Shown: positions 26,700 to 36,522, counted from the first letter of the stretch. The stretch: DNA of 64,000 nucleotides from Pseudomonas sp. CCC3.1 (GCF_034347405.1 NZ_CP133778.1:5802501-5866500); one strand, 5' to 3'. A program made the numbers and translations. Notes: generated from the letters alone by a model not told the origin.

Positions 26700-28622
26700 T
26701 CACTGCGATTTCCTGACTCGCAGATACCACTCGGAGAGCAGTCGCACTTGTTTGTCGGTGTAGCCGCGTTCGACCATGCGTGTAACGAAGTCGTTGTGCT
26801 TCTGTTGGTCCTCTTTGCTCGCTTTGGCGTTGAAGCTGATAACTGGCAGCAGGTCCTCGGTGTTCGAGAACATTTTTTTCTCGATGACGACGCGCAGCTT
26901 CTCGTAGCTGAGCCAGGTCGGATTTTTGCCGTTGTTGTTGGCACGGGCACGCAGCACGAAATTGACGATTTCGTTGCGGAAATCTTTCGGGTTGCTGATG
27001 CCGGCCGGTTTTTCGATTTTCTCCAGTTCTTCGTTGAGCGCTACGCGGTTGAGGATTTCGCCGGTTTCCGGGTCGCGGTATTCCTGATCCTGAATCCAGA
27101 AGTCTGCGTAGAGCACGTAGCGGTCGAAGATGTTTTGCCCGTACTCGCTGTACGACTCGAGGTAGGCGGTCTGGATTTCCTTGCCGATGAACTCGATGTA
27201 GCGCGGCGCCAGGTATTCCTTGAGGAAGCGCAGGTAGCGTTCGCGGGTTTCGGCCTGGAACTGTTCCTGTTCGATTTGTTGCTCCAGCACGTACAGCAGG
27301 TGCACTGGGTTGGCGGCGATTTCGTGCGGGTCGAAGTTGAAGACCTTGGACAGGATTTTGAACGCGAAACGGGTCGAAAGACCGTTCATGCCTTCATCCA
27401 CGCCTGCGCTGTCGCGGTATTCCTGGATCGATTTGGCTTTCGGGTCGGTGTCTTTGAGGTTTTCGCCGTCGTAGACCCGCATCTTGGAGTAGATGTTGGA
27501 GTTTTCCGGCTCTTTAAGGCGCGACAGTACAGTGAACTGCGCGAGCATCTTCAGGGTGTCTGGCGCGCAGTGCGCTTTGGCCAGAGAACTGTTGAACAAC
27601 AGTTTGTCGTAGATTTTTACTTCGTCGCTGACGCGCAGGCAGTACGGGACTTTGACGATGTAGATCCGGTCGATAAACGCTTCGTTGTTCTTGTTGTTAC
27701 GGAAGGTATGCCACTCCGATTCGTTGGAGTGCGCCAGCAGGATGCCGGTAAACGGAATCGCGCCGAGGCCTTCGGTGCTGTTGTAGTTGCCCTCTTGGGT
27801 GGCGGTGAGCAGTGGGTGCAGCACCTTGATCGGTGCCTTGAACATTTCGACGAATTCCATCAGGCCTTGGTTGGCCCGGCACAGTGCGCCCGAGTAGCTG
27901 TAGGCATCGGCGTCGTTTTGCGGGAATTCTTCGAGTTTTCGGATATCGACCTTACCGACGAGGGCCGAAATGTCCTGGTTGTTTTCGTCGCCCGGCTCGG
28001 TCTTGGCCACACCGATCTGATTGAGGATCGAAGGGTAGAGCTTGACCACGCGGAACTGGCTGATATCGCCACCAAATTCGGCCAGGCGCTTGGTGGCCCA
28101 GGGCGACATGATGGTGCTCAGGTAGCGTTTTGGAATGCCGAAGTCTTCTTCGAGAATCGCGCCGTCTTCGGTCGCGTTAAACAGCCCCAGCGGTGATTCA
28201 AAGACCGGTGAGCCTTTGATCGCATAGAACGGTACTTTCTCGATCAGCTGTTTCAGCTTTTCAGCCAGCGATGATTTACCGCCGCCCACCGGGCCGAGGA
28301 GGTAGAGGATTTGTTTCTTCTCTTCCAGACCTTGGGCCGCATGGCGGAAGTACGACACGATCTGGTCGATGCATTCTTCCATTCCGTGGAAGTCTTCAAA
28401 GGCCGGATAGCGGCGAATTACCTTGTTGGAAAAGATTCGCGACAGGCGAGAGTTGGTCGAGGTGTCCAGTAGTTCCGGTTCACCGATGGCCAGCAGCAGG
28501 CGTTCTGCCGCTGAGGCATAAGCGCTTTTGTCTTGTTTGCACAGCTCAAGGTATTCCTGGAGCGTGAGCTCTTCTTGGCGTGTGGATTCAAAGCGTTGTT
28601 GGAAGTGGCTAAAAATACTCAT
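26700..28622 (-). CDS. prkA: serine protein kinase PrkA (YeaG family)
   Basis: A 640-residue PrkA/YeaG protein. It has an AAA-type P-loop (LLGPVGGGKSSLAEKL) near residue 105 and a C-terminal kinase-like domain. YeaG in E. coli takes part in nitrogen-starvation and stationary-phase responses with YeaH. The frame is open 20 codons further upstream, but MSIFSHFQQRFE at 28622 is the family start. Leads the prkA-yeaH-spoVR unit. Confidence 0.96.
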   Translation of the reverse strand: MSIFSHFQQRFESTRQEELTLQEYLELCKQDKSAYASAAERLLLAIGEPELLDTSTNSRLSRIFSNKVIRRYPAFEDFHGMEECIDQIVSYFRHAAQGLEEKKQILYLLGPVGGGKSSLAEKLKQLIEKVPFYAIKGSPVFESPLGLFNATEDGAILEEDFGIPKRYLSTIMSPWATKRLAEFGGDISQFRVVKLYPSILNQIGVAKTEPGDENNQDISALVGKVDIRKLEEFPQNDADAYSYSGALCRANQGLMEFVEMFKAPIKVLHPLLTATQEGNYNSTEGLGAIPFTGILLAHSNESEWHTFRNNKNNEAFIDRIYIVKVPYCLRVSDEVKIYDKLLFNSSLAKAHCAPDTLKMLAQFTVLSRLKEPENSNIYSKMRVYDGENLKDTDPKAKSIQEYRDSAGVDEGMNGLSTRFAFKILSKVFNFDPHEIAANPVHLLYVLEQQIEQEQFQAETRERYLRFLKEYLAPRYIEFIGKEIQTAYLESYSEYGQNIFDRYVLYADFWIQDQEYRDPETGEILNRVALNEELEKIEKPAGISNPKDFRNEIVNFVLRARANNNGKNPTWLSYEKLRVVIEKKMFSNTEDLLPVISFNAKASKEDQQKHNDFVTRMVERGYTDKQVRLLSEWYLRVRKSQ

Positions 28623-28921
28623 GACGTCACCTCGCTCGATACGTGGAGCCGGCGATAGATCGGTCAGTTCGAGTGCTGGCATGCAGCAACATTGCAGTTG
28701 CCGTGTACCCCCCAGGACACCATCAAGGTGGCTAACCCCTTGAAGTTACTACTGATGATCCATACGCCGGTGTACCGGCTCTCCCCAGATTCGGATGGCC
28801 TGCGCTTAAGGATAGTTGGTAATCGGAGAGGTCAAGGCGAGATGCGTGAATTGTTATGTTCGACCGTTGGTCAGGAGGGGCGCCAGCCCAATGATCACGC
28901 GGGCTGGCGCTGATAAAAAAA
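28623..28921. other. prkA upstream region with inverted repeats
   Basis: A 299-base region without a gene. It contains the perfect palindrome GCCGGT-GT-ACCGGC at 28766-28779 and the long hairpin GCGCCAGCCC/GGGCTGGCGC at 28880-28910 just after the glpE stop. The hairpin has no U-run on its 3' side, so it is not a canonical terminator. I looked for a sigma-54 GG-N10-GC promoter and found none that fits. Confidence 0.4.
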
Positions 28922-29251
28922 TTATTCGGCGGCGTTTGTAGAGGTTTCTAGTGGGTAAGTTGTACGCCACAGTTCGAAACCGCCATCGAGGCTGTAGACG
29001 TCAGAGAAACCCTGACTGATAAGGTAGGCCGCTGCGCTTTGGCTGGAGTTGCCGTGGTAGCAAGCGACGATCAAGGGGGCGTCGAGGTCCGCGGCCCTGA
29101 TGAAGTCGGCGATCGAGTGGTTGTCCAGGTGCTTTGCGCCACTGATGTGCTGCGCGGCGTAGGCCTGTGGGTCACGAATGTCGACCACCACAGCACCTTT
29201 TTCGCGTAAGGCTTGAGCTTCTTGTGGGGGGATGCGTTTGAATTCGGTCAT
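28922..29251 (-). CDS. glpE: thiosulfate sulfurtransferase GlpE (single-domain rhodanese)
   Basis: A 109-residue rhodanese. The active-site loop is ACYHGNSS with Cys64 as the sulfur acceptor, and VVDIRDPQAY is the usual first motif. Length and sequence match GlpE. It follows apaH on the same strand with about 30 bases between. Confidence 0.95.
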   Translation of the reverse strand: MTEFKRIPPQEAQALREKGAVVVDIRDPQAYAAQHISGAKHLDNHSIADFIRAADLDAPLIVACYHGNSSQSAAAYLISQGFSDVYSLDGGFELWRTTYPLETSTNAAE

Positions 29252-29283
29252 GTGTTTTCCTTTGGCCTGACAGCGGGTGCGTA

Positions 29284-30156
29284 CTACGGCGCGCCCAAAG
29301 GCTGAGAAGAATGGGGTTGAGGGGTGGGGGCTGTGTGGCCCGTATCATCACAGTCGCAGCTCAGGCGCTGGCCGGTGTCGACATTGAGCAGGGTCATGGA
29401 CCCGCCCCAGACACAGCCGGTGTCGAGCGCGAACACGCCAGGCTCTTGGCAGTTGCCTTCCAGTGCTGCCCAGTGCCCAAAGATGATCTTTATATCCTGG
29501 GTTTTGCGTTCTTTATAGCTGAACCACGGCGCGTAGCCGGGTGGAGCGCTGCCTACGCCCTCTTTGCTCTTGAGGTCGAGCTTGCCGTCGCGGTTACAAA
29601 AACGCATGCGGGTGAAGTAGTTGGTGATGACCCGCAAGCGTGTGATGCCCGTGAGGTCGTTGTCCCACTTGGCAGGTTCGTTTCCGTACATGCCATCTAG
29701 GAAGGGTTTGACCAGGTTGTCATCACGCAAAGCCTGTTCGACTTCGCTGGCGTACTTGAGTGCTTTTTTCAGCGTCCATTGCGGCGGTATTCCTGCATGC
29801 ACCAGCGCTGTGTTGCGTTCTATGTCGTAGTGCAGCAAAGGAAGCTGGCGCAGCCAGGTGAGCAAGTCATCGCAATCGGGTGCCTGCAAGATCTCGCGCA
29901 ACGTATCGCCTTTTTTCAGGCGTTCGATGTTGTAGGCGACGGCCAACAGGTGCAGGTCATGGTTGCCCAGCACGCAAACGAGGGAGTCGCGCATGCGGTA
30001 GAGAAAACGCAGGGTTTCCAGTGATTCCGGGCCGCGATTGATCAGATCACCCACCAGCCACAGTTTGTCTTTGGCTGGGTCGAAGGCGACGCGTTCCAGC
30101 AGGCACTTGAGCGGCTGCAAGCAACCTTGCAGGTCGCCAACGGCATACACCGCCAT
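29284..30156 (-). CDS. apaH: bis(5'-nucleosyl)-tetraphosphatase (symmetrical) ApaH
   Basis: Metallophosphatase that splits Ap4A into two ADP and also decaps Np4-capped RNA. Phosphoesterase motifs GDLQGC, GDLINRGPES and GNHDLHLL are all present in 290 residues. The C-terminal Thr/Pro/His-rich tail (THTAPTPQPHSSQP) is longer than in E. coli. Its start codon overlaps the apaG stop by one base (TGATG). Confidence 0.97.
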   Translation of the reverse strand: MAVYAVGDLQGCLQPLKCLLERVAFDPAKDKLWLVGDLINRGPESLETLRFLYRMRDSLVCVLGNHDLHLLAVAYNIERLKKGDTLREILQAPDCDDLLTWLRQLPLLHYDIERNTALVHAGIPPQWTLKKALKYASEVEQALRDDNLVKPFLDGMYGNEPAKWDNDLTGITRLRVITNYFTRMRFCNRDGKLDLKSKEGVGSAPPGYAPWFSYKERKTQDIKIIFGHWAALEGNCQEPGVFALDTGCVWGGSMTLLNVDTGQRLSCDCDDTGHTAPTPQPHSSQPLGAP

Positions 30157-30536
30157 CAGTGCAGGGCTCCAGGAACGGCAAGGCGGAAGGGCGCAATGAT
30201 GGCTTTGAATTGATGATCATCTGGCGCTTGCATCAAGTAGCTGCCCTGCATGGTCCCGACTTTGGTCGTGATCACCGAGCCGCTGCTGTAGATGTGCTGT
30301 TCGCCGGGCTCAATCAACGGCTGTTGCCCGACAACGCCAGCGCCGCGGACTTCTTCTACATGACCGTCGCCATCGGTAATTACCCAATGCCGGGACAGCA
30401 GCTTGGCAGCCACGGTGCCTGTGTTGTGCACTGTAATGGTGTACGCAAAGGCGTAGCGCTGATGTTCGGGTTGTGATTGTTCTGGCAGGTAACGCGTAAC
30501 GACGCTGACGTCGATCACATAGCGAGGATCTTGCAT
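30156..30536 (-). CDS. apaG: Co2+/Mg2+ efflux-associated protein ApaG
   Basis: A 126-residue ApaG-domain protein (fibronectin-III-like fold) with the motif HWVITDGDGHVEEVRGAGVV. The frame is open to 30566, but MQDPRYVIDVSV at 30536 gives the standard length. Function is not firmly known; it is always found with apaH and rsmA in this order. Confidence 0.95.
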   Translation of the reverse strand: MQDPRYVIDVSVVTRYLPEQSQPEHQRYAFAYTITVHNTGTVAAKLLSRHWVITDGDGHVEEVRGAGVVGQQPLIEPGEQHIYSSGSVITTKVGTMQGSYLMQAPDDHQFKAIIAPFRLAVPGALH

Positions 30537-30602
30537 GCGAGAGGCCTTACGTGAAAGCAGAGACACAGTTCCGGATAAAACTGATGCCTGAGTCTAGCCG
30601 GT

Positions 30603-30631
30603 ACCAGGCCAGACGTCGCGTCTGACCTGGT
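30603..30631. repeat. hairpin between rsmA and apaG
   Basis: ACCAGG-CAGACG arms pair across CGTCTG-CCTGGT with one wobble, giving a 13-base stem and a tiny loop. On the plus strand it is followed by GCCCGTTTTT; on the transcribed minus strand there is no U-run, so it is more likely an mRNA stability or processing element than a terminator of rsmA. Confidence 0.5.
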
Positions 30632-30649
30632 GCCCGTTTTTCTCAGCGA

Positions 30650-31468
30650 TCAGTCAGCTGCTGGCGCTTCGACAGGTTGTTCGCTGAGTTTGTCGGCCAG
30701 GCGCACGAAGGCGGCGAGGTCGAGTTGCTCTGGGCGCAAGCTGCCATCGACGCCTGCGGCTTCGATTTCGGCGTTGCTGAGCAAAGCTTTAAGGGTGTTA
30801 CGCAGGGTTTTGCGGCGTTGGTTGAACGCTTCGCGAACCACACGTTCGAGCAGGCGATGGTCTTTGGCCGGGTGCGGCAGTACGTCGTGCGGCACCAGGC
30901 GGACAATCGCGGAATCAACTTTTGGCGGCGGGTTGAAGGCGCCAGGACCCACGTTGAACAGGTGTTCGACGCGGCAATGGTACTGAACCATGATCGACAA
31001 GCGGCCCCAGTCACCACCGCCAGGCCCTGCGGCCATGCGCTCAACCACTTCTTTTTGCAGCATGAAGTGCATGTCGCGGATCAGGTCGGCGTTTTTCAGC
31101 AGGTGAAAAATCAGCGGCGTGGAGATGTTGTACGGCAGGTTGCCGACCACTCGCAGCGTGCGCGGTGCGGCGTTGAGGCTCTTGAAGTCGAACTTCAGTG
31201 CATCGCCCTGGTGCAGGGAGAAGTTGCTCATGCCAGCGAACTGTTGATTCAGGATCGGGATCAGGTCTTTATCGAGCTCCACGACATCCAGTTGGCCGCC
31301 GCTGCTCAAAATGCCTTGCGTCAGAGCGCCCTGGCCCGGACCAATTTCCAGCAGGCGGTCGCCCGACTTGGCATTGATCGCGCGCAGGATGCGGTCGATG
31401 ACGCCTGCATCGTGCAGGAAGTTTTGGCCAAAACGCTTGCGCGCCTTGTGTTGGTATTGCTCGGTCAT
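30650..31468 (-). CDS. rsmA: 16S rRNA (A1518/A1519-N6)-dimethyltransferase RsmA
   Basis: KsgA/Dim1 methyltransferase, 272 residues, modifying two adenosines in helix 45 of 16S rRNA. SAM-binding LEIGPGQGALT near residue 42, VVGNLPYNISTPL (the NLPY catalytic motif) and the C-terminal FNQRRKTLRNTLK helix are visible. Its start overlaps the pdxA stop by 4 bases. Confidence 0.98.
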   Translation of the reverse strand: MTEQYQHKARKRFGQNFLHDAGVIDRILRAINAKSGDRLLEIGPGQGALTQGILSSGGQLDVVELDKDLIPILNQQFAGMSNFSLHQGDALKFDFKSLNAAPRTLRVVGNLPYNISTPLIFHLLKNADLIRDMHFMLQKEVVERMAAGPGGGDWGRLSIMVQYHCRVEHLFNVGPGAFNPPPKVDSAIVRLVPHDVLPHPAKDHRLLERVVREAFNQRRKTLRNTLKALLSNAEIEAAGVDGSLRPEQLDLAAFVRLADKLSEQPVEAPAAD

Positions 31469-32454
31469 ATACGGGTCTCGGCCATCTGATAGGCGGTTTC
31501 CAGGGCGACTTGCAGACTGCCGGTATCGATCTTGCCGCTGCCTGCCAGATCCAGGGCGGTGCCATGGTCGACAGAGGTGCGGATAATCGGCAAGCCCAGG
31601 GTGATGTTGACTGCGGCACCAAACCCTTTGTATTTCAGTACGGGCAGGCCTTGGTCGTGGTACATCGCCAGCACTGCATCGCAGTGCTCCAGATATTTGG
31701 GGGTAAACAGAGTGTCGGCAGGCAATGGGCCACGCAGGTCCATGCCTTCGTTACGCAGACGCTCCAGGGTTGGTTCGATGATGTCTATTTCTTCATGGCC
31801 CAAATGGCCGCCTTCGCCAGCATGCGGGTTGAGCCCGCACACCAGGATACGCGGTTGGGCGATGCCGAATTTTTGTTGCAGGTCGGCGTGCAGAATGCGG
31901 GTTACGCGCATCAGACGCTCGGGGGTGATTGCATCGGCGACCTGACGCAACGGCAAGTGAGTGGTGACCAGTGCCACGCGCAGTCCGCGGGTGGCCAGCA
32001 TCATGACGACTTGCTCGGTGTGGGTCAGCTCGGCGAGGAATTCGGTATGGCCGGAAAACGGGATGCCCGCTTCGTTGATCACGCCTTTGTGCACCGGCGC
32101 GGTGATCATGCCTGCGAAGTCGCCTTCGACACAGCCGTGGGCTGCGCGGGTCAGGGTTTGCAGCACGAATGCGGCGTTGGCCTTGTTCAGCGTACCGGCG
32201 GTGACACTCGCGTTCAGCGGGGTGTCCCACACATACAGACTGCCTGCCGGGGCCGGTTGCTCGGGCCAGTTGCCCGGGCCCGCCGACAGCAGGCTGACAG
32301 CCACGCCCAGTTGCGCGGCCCGCTCAGTGAGCAGGTCGCGGCTGGTAATGGCAATCAGGGGATGTGGCTGGCGTTGCGAAGCGAGAAGCAGGCACAGGTC
32401 TGGACCTATGCCTGCCGGTTCGCCGGGTGTCAGTGCAAAACGCTGTGTTTTCAC
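31465..32454 (-). CDS. pdxA: 4-hydroxythreonine-4-phosphate dehydrogenase PdxA
   Basis: Vitamin B6 pathway enzyme, 329 residues. Metal-binding histidines lie in APVHKGVINEAG, MYHDQGLPVLK and the middle HAGEGGHLG segment. Overlaps surA by 4 bases at its start and rsmA by 4 bases at its end, so translation of the three is probably coupled. Confidence 0.98.
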   Translation of the reverse strand: MKTQRFALTPGEPAGIGPDLCLLLASQRQPHPLIAITSRDLLTERAAQLGVAVSLLSAGPGNWPEQPAPAGSLYVWDTPLNASVTAGTLNKANAAFVLQTLTRAAHGCVEGDFAGMITAPVHKGVINEAGIPFSGHTEFLAELTHTEQVVMMLATRGLRVALVTTHLPLRQVADAITPERLMRVTRILHADLQQKFGIAQPRILVCGLNPHAGEGGHLGHEEIDIIEPTLERLRNEGMDLRGPLPADTLFTPKYLEHCDAVLAMYHDQGLPVLKYKGFGAAVNITLGLPIIRTSVDHGTALDLAGSGKIDTGSLQVALETAYQMAETRI

Positions 32455-33797
32455 TGTGCTCCCTGATCTGCGCTCTCTGCCTGGTTGGTTGCACCAGGAA
32501 GTTTGATTTCTACATAGGCTTCGTCGCGGATCTGACGCAGCCAGCTTTGCAGCTCTTCGTCGTACTTGCGGTTACGCAAGGCGTTCATAGCCTGTTGTTC
32601 GCGAGCTTGAGTGGTGCTGTCAGTGGCGCGACGACCAAGGACTTCCAGAACATGCCAGCCGTATTGAGTTTTGAACGGCTTGGACAGAACACCTTGCTGG
32701 GTTTCGGCCATGGCTTCACGGAACTCAGGAACCAGCGAGTTCGGGTCAACCCAGTTCAGGTCGCCGCCGTTGAGGGCAGAACCCGGGTCTTCGGAGTAGG
32801 TTTTAGCCAGGGTGGCAAAGTCTTCGCCCGATTGAATGCGGTCGTAGATTTTGGTGGCCAGTTCCTTGGTTTGCGCCTCGGTACGGATTTCGCTTGGCTT
32901 GATCAGGATGTGACGAACATGAACTTCGTCGACCATGACCGTTTCGCCGCCGCGCTTGGCGTTCAGCTTGAGGATGATAAAGCCGCCCGGTGTACGCACT
33001 GGAGGCGTAACGTCACCGACTGGCATTTCGCTCAGCATGCGATCGAACGGAGGCGGCAATTGAGCAGCTTTACGCCAGCCCATGTCGCCGCCCTCGAGCG
33101 CGGTGTCGCTGCCGGAACGGGCGATGGCCATCTGACCGAAGTCAGCACCTTGCTTGAGTTGTCTGTAGAGGTCTTCTGCCTGTTTGGCTGCAGCCTGGAC
33201 GGCATCCGAACTCGCGCTTTCAGGCGTCGGGATCAGGATGTTGGCCAGGTGGTACTCTTCGGACATCTGCATCTTGCCCAGGTCTGAGGCAAGGAAGTTT
33301 TTCACTTCTTGCTCGGTGACCTGAATACGCTCGGCCACACGGCGTTGACGTACCCGGCTGATGATCATCTCGCGGCGAACCTGCTCGCGAGCGTCTTCAT
33401 AGGACAGGCCGTCATGGGCCAGCGCCGCCCGGAACTGATCAAGGGTCATGTTATTGCGCTGGGCAATGGTGCCGATGGCCTGGTTCAGTTCTTCGTCAGA
33501 GATACGAATGCCCGAACGCTCGCCGATCTGCAGTTGCAGGTTTTCGACGATCAAACGCTCAAGCACTTGCTGATCCAGGACGCTGGCAGGCGGAACGCCC
33601 TGACCACGCTTGGCAATGGTTTGCTGAACTTCATGGACACGCTGGTCCAGTTGGCTCTGCATGATCACGTCGTTATCGACGATGGCCACCACCTTATCAA
33701 GGGGCTGTACTGCAGCGTGCGCTGCTGCAGTACCCAGGAACAACGCGCCCAATACTAGGGGGCGCAGACACTCAGAAAGCTTGATCTTCACGTTCAC
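32451..33797 (-). CDS. surA: periplasmic peptidyl-prolyl isomerase/chaperone SurA
   Basis: Outer-membrane protein chaperone. A signal peptide ends near residue 28 (LGTAAAHAA), followed by the SurA N-terminal domain and two parvulin domains (beginning near VMISRVRQR.../LANILIP and VHVRHILIKPS), 448 residues. Both parvulin signatures (GDMGWRKA and GGDLNWVDP) are present. Its start lies 26 bases inside the end of lptD, whose product is a known SurA client. Confidence 0.97.
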   Translation of the reverse strand: MNVKIKLSECLRPLVLGALFLGTAAAHAAVQPLDKVVAIVDNDVIMQSQLDQRVHEVQQTIAKRGQGVPPASVLDQQVLERLIVENLQLQIGERSGIRISDEELNQAIGTIAQRNNMTLDQFRAALAHDGLSYEDAREQVRREMIISRVRQRRVAERIQVTEQEVKNFLASDLGKMQMSEEYHLANILIPTPESASSDAVQAAAKQAEDLYRQLKQGADFGQMAIARSGSDTALEGGDMGWRKAAQLPPPFDRMLSEMPVGDVTPPVRTPGGFIILKLNAKRGGETVMVDEVHVRHILIKPSEIRTEAQTKELATKIYDRIQSGEDFATLAKTYSEDPGSALNGGDLNWVDPNSLVPEFREAMAETQQGVLSKPFKTQYGWHVLEVLGRRATDSTTQAREQQAMNALRNRKYDEELQSWLRQIRDEAYVEIKLPGATNQAESADQGAQ

Positions 33798-36522
33798 GAT
33801 AACCTTGGATGCCTTTGTCGAGGAAGCTCTCTACTTTGGCGCCTGTAACGCCGCCGAGACCTTTCAGCACAATTTGAAGGAAGATCCCATGGTCGCCCTT
33901 TTCGTTTTGCGGGGCTTCTTGGGTGTATTCGTCGTTGGAAACCCAGTAGCGGCTGATCAGGCGCATTTTCCAGCAGCAGTTGTCGTACTCAAAGCCACCG
34001 AAGGCTTCCAGGGTACGGTTGCGGTTGTAATCGTACTGCCAGCGGCTGATGACGCTCCATTGCGGCACGAGCGGCCAGATCACCGAGAAGTCGTGCTGCT
34101 GGATTTTGTAGTAATCCTTGATGTAGCCAGGATCGCTCGGGGTCAGGTAGTCACCGCCAAATTGCCACTTACCGGTGTACTGGTTGTACACCACCTGGTC
34201 GTTGCGATAGCGATAGCCCAGGTTGACGACCTTGTTCGGGTTGTCTTCTGGCTGGTAATGCATCATCGCGCTGCCAGAACGTGGGCTACGGGTTTCCGGG
34301 TCCCAGTTGTAGTCAGCAGTGGCACGCCAGTCGCGGTTGAAGCGGTAAGCGTATTCCAGTGCGTACGGCGAAACGTTCGATGTCGAGTCATCGCGATCGT
34401 CGCTCACGCCTGGCAACTGAACCTTGCGGTCCTTGAAGTAGTACGCCTGGCCAATGCTCACGCGTTGACGCTCAAAGCCGTTTTCTTCGATCCAGCGGCT
34501 GGTCAGGCCCAGCGACAGTTTGTTCTCGTCGCCGATACGGTCAGAGCCGGTGAAGCGGTTGTCGCGCCACAGCGAGGAGTAGCTGAAGGTACTTTCGCTG
34601 GTGTCGAAAACAGGGATGTTTTCCTGGTTGCGCTCAGGCACATACAGGTAGAACGCACGCGGTTCCAGAGTCTGGCGGTAGTTGGTGCCGAACCAGTTGG
34701 TGTTGCGGTCGAAGTACAGGCCGCTGTCGACGCTGGCGATCGGTACGCTGCGGCTGACCGAGCTGTCGAACTTGTCGCCATCCGTGACCATTTGCGTTTT
34801 GCCGGTGCCATCAAGATCCAGGTCGTACTGGGTGTACGCGTACTTGAGGGTCGGGGTCACGTAGCCGTAGCTCGAAGTCATCGGCAACGACATGGCCGGT
34901 GCGAGGTTCAGACGCGTGCCGTTGGCGCGCGCCAGACCTGTTACGTTCCTGTCCAGACGCGGCGAGGTGACACCGTATTCGTCGGTGTAGGTGCCGTTTT
35001 CCAGGTCGCGCTCAAACCGCACCAGTTCGGTGTTGTAGGAGAAGTTCACGCCACCCGGGTGATATGGCAGGCCACCATTGAAAGTGAGCTGTGGCATCTG
35101 GTTGTACGGCGTGACCTGGGTCACGGTCGCCAACTGGTATGCGTGCACGTTCAGCTTGGCGGTGAAGTCATCGCCACGGTAGCTGACGGCTGCTTGCTGG
35201 TTCAGGTAGTCGCGGCTTTCGACGCCGACCTGATCAGTTTGCAGATCCTGGAAGTAGTACGGATCGCTGATTTTGGTGTAGTCGACTTCGGTCAGCACAC
35301 GCGAATCAAGCCCGCCCTTGTGTTGCCAGTTGAGCATGTAGCGCGTGTCTTTGTAGTCGGTCTGCAGCTTGCGATCATCGTTGTCGTCGTTGAGATACGC
35401 CGCGCCTAATTGTCCTTCGCTGGACTCGGTCAGGTAGCGGAACTCACCTTCCATCAACAAACCGCGCTTGGTCATGTAGCGCGGGTACAACGTGGCATCG
35501 TAGTTGGGTGCCAGGTTGAAGTAGTACGGGGTCACGAGCGTAAAGCCGGTGTCGGAGCCGCTGCTGAAAGACGGCGGCAGGAAACCGGACTGACGGCGAG
35601 CGTCGATCGGGAAGTAGATGTACGGGGTGTAAAGAACAGGGATGTCTTTAACCCGCAGCGTCACGTTGGTGGCCGTACCGAAACCGGTGGCCGGGTTCAG
35701 CGTGATGTTGTTGCCTTTGAGCTGCCAGGCGTTGCTGTTCGGTTCGCACGTGGTGTACGTACCATCCTTGAGGCGGATGATCGCGTCTTCGGCACGTTTG
35801 GCGTAAAGCGCGCTGCCGCGAATGCGCGACTTGTGCAGCACGTATTCGGCGTTATCGACCTTGGCGGCACCGGTGTCCAGTTGAACATCAGCGTGATCGC
35901 CGACGATCAGGGCGCCGTTGTCACGCAGGCGTACGTTGCCATTCAGTTCGCCGCGGCTCTCGGCCTGGTACAGGCTGGCTTCGTCGGCTTCGACCTGCAT
36001 GCTGCCTTGGCGCATGACAACGTCACCGGCCAGGGTGGCAATCTGCTCATCCTGCTGGTAGCGGGAAGCCTTGGCCCCCACAAACGTAGGCGAGTCGCTT
36101 TTGCTGGTGGTGTCGTGCATGCCCGGACGCGTGGGCTCAACGTACGAGCCCGAGCAGTACGGGCCGGTTTCGGCCAGTTGCGCAGGCGTGAGTTTGTCGC
36201 GCGGGACCCAGTCCAGATGGCTGTAGTCGTCACTGCGCGCCTTGAGGCCACGGCCTTTGGCTGCGGTTACCAGTGGCACCTGAGCCGCCTGTTCGCCTGA
36301 CTCACCACCGGCTTCTGCTGTGGCGCCGGTATGTGACGGACGAGGTGGCAATTGCGCATTATTGGTTTTCGGTGCGCAATCCCAGCCACCCGTAGCCGAC
36401 ACGGAACAGTCATACTGCTCCTCGGCAACAGCGAACGGCACGGCTAGAGGTTGCATGGCCAGCAAACTGCCGGTTACCAGCAACGGAAATTTTTTACGAA
36501 ACGCGGGGGATTTCAATGCCAT
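33772..36522 (-). CDS. lptD: LPS-assembly outer membrane protein LptD
   Basis: Places lipopolysaccharide in the outer leaflet with LptE. The 916-residue protein has a signal peptide (to about residue 33, AVAEEQYDCS), an N-terminal beta-jellyroll (OstA-like; IATLAGDVVMRQGSMQVEAD) and a long C-terminal beta-barrel rich in aromatic residues. A Pseudomonas-type extra N-terminal segment of about 120 residues precedes the jellyroll. Divergent from amgK. Confidence 0.98.
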   Translation of the reverse strand: MALKSPAFRKKFPLLVTGSLLAMQPLAVPFAVAEEQYDCSVSATGGWDCAPKTNNAQLPPRPSHTGATAEAGGESGEQAAQVPLVTAAKGRGLKARSDDYSHLDWVPRDKLTPAQLAETGPYCSGSYVEPTRPGMHDTTSKSDSPTFVGAKASRYQQDEQIATLAGDVVMRQGSMQVEADEASLYQAESRGELNGNVRLRDNGALIVGDHADVQLDTGAAKVDNAEYVLHKSRIRGSALYAKRAEDAIIRLKDGTYTTCEPNSNAWQLKGNNITLNPATGFGTATNVTLRVKDIPVLYTPYIYFPIDARRQSGFLPPSFSSGSDTGFTLVTPYYFNLAPNYDATLYPRYMTKRGLLMEGEFRYLTESSEGQLGAAYLNDDNDDRKLQTDYKDTRYMLNWQHKGGLDSRVLTEVDYTKISDPYYFQDLQTDQVGVESRDYLNQQAAVSYRGDDFTAKLNVHAYQLATVTQVTPYNQMPQLTFNGGLPYHPGGVNFSYNTELVRFERDLENGTYTDEYGVTSPRLDRNVTGLARANGTRLNLAPAMSLPMTSSYGYVTPTLKYAYTQYDLDLDGTGKTQMVTDGDKFDSSVSRSVPIASVDSGLYFDRNTNWFGTNYRQTLEPRAFYLYVPERNQENIPVFDTSESTFSYSSLWRDNRFTGSDRIGDENKLSLGLTSRWIEENGFERQRVSIGQAYYFKDRKVQLPGVSDDRDDSTSNVSPYALEYAYRFNRDWRATADYNWDPETRSPRSGSAMMHYQPEDNPNKVVNLGYRYRNDQVVYNQYTGKWQFGGDYLTPSDPGYIKDYYKIQQHDFSVIWPLVPQWSVISRWQYDYNRNRTLEAFGGFEYDNCCWKMRLISRYWVSNDEYTQEAPQNEKGDHGIFLQIVLKGLGGVTGAKVESFLDKGIQGYREREDQAF

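Noticed and set aside
26682..28196. A 504-codon open frame opposite prkA
   Set aside because: Antisense shadow of a well-supported gene; composition (runs of FVDEVV-type residues) is typical of such shadows.
28880..28910. Terminator for glpE
   Set aside because: The 10-base hairpin lacks a U-run on its 3' side on the transcribed strand; it is only recorded as an inverted repeat.
33661..35409. A 582-codon open frame opposite lptD
   Set aside because: Shadow of lptD, no recognisable domain, no ribosome binding site.
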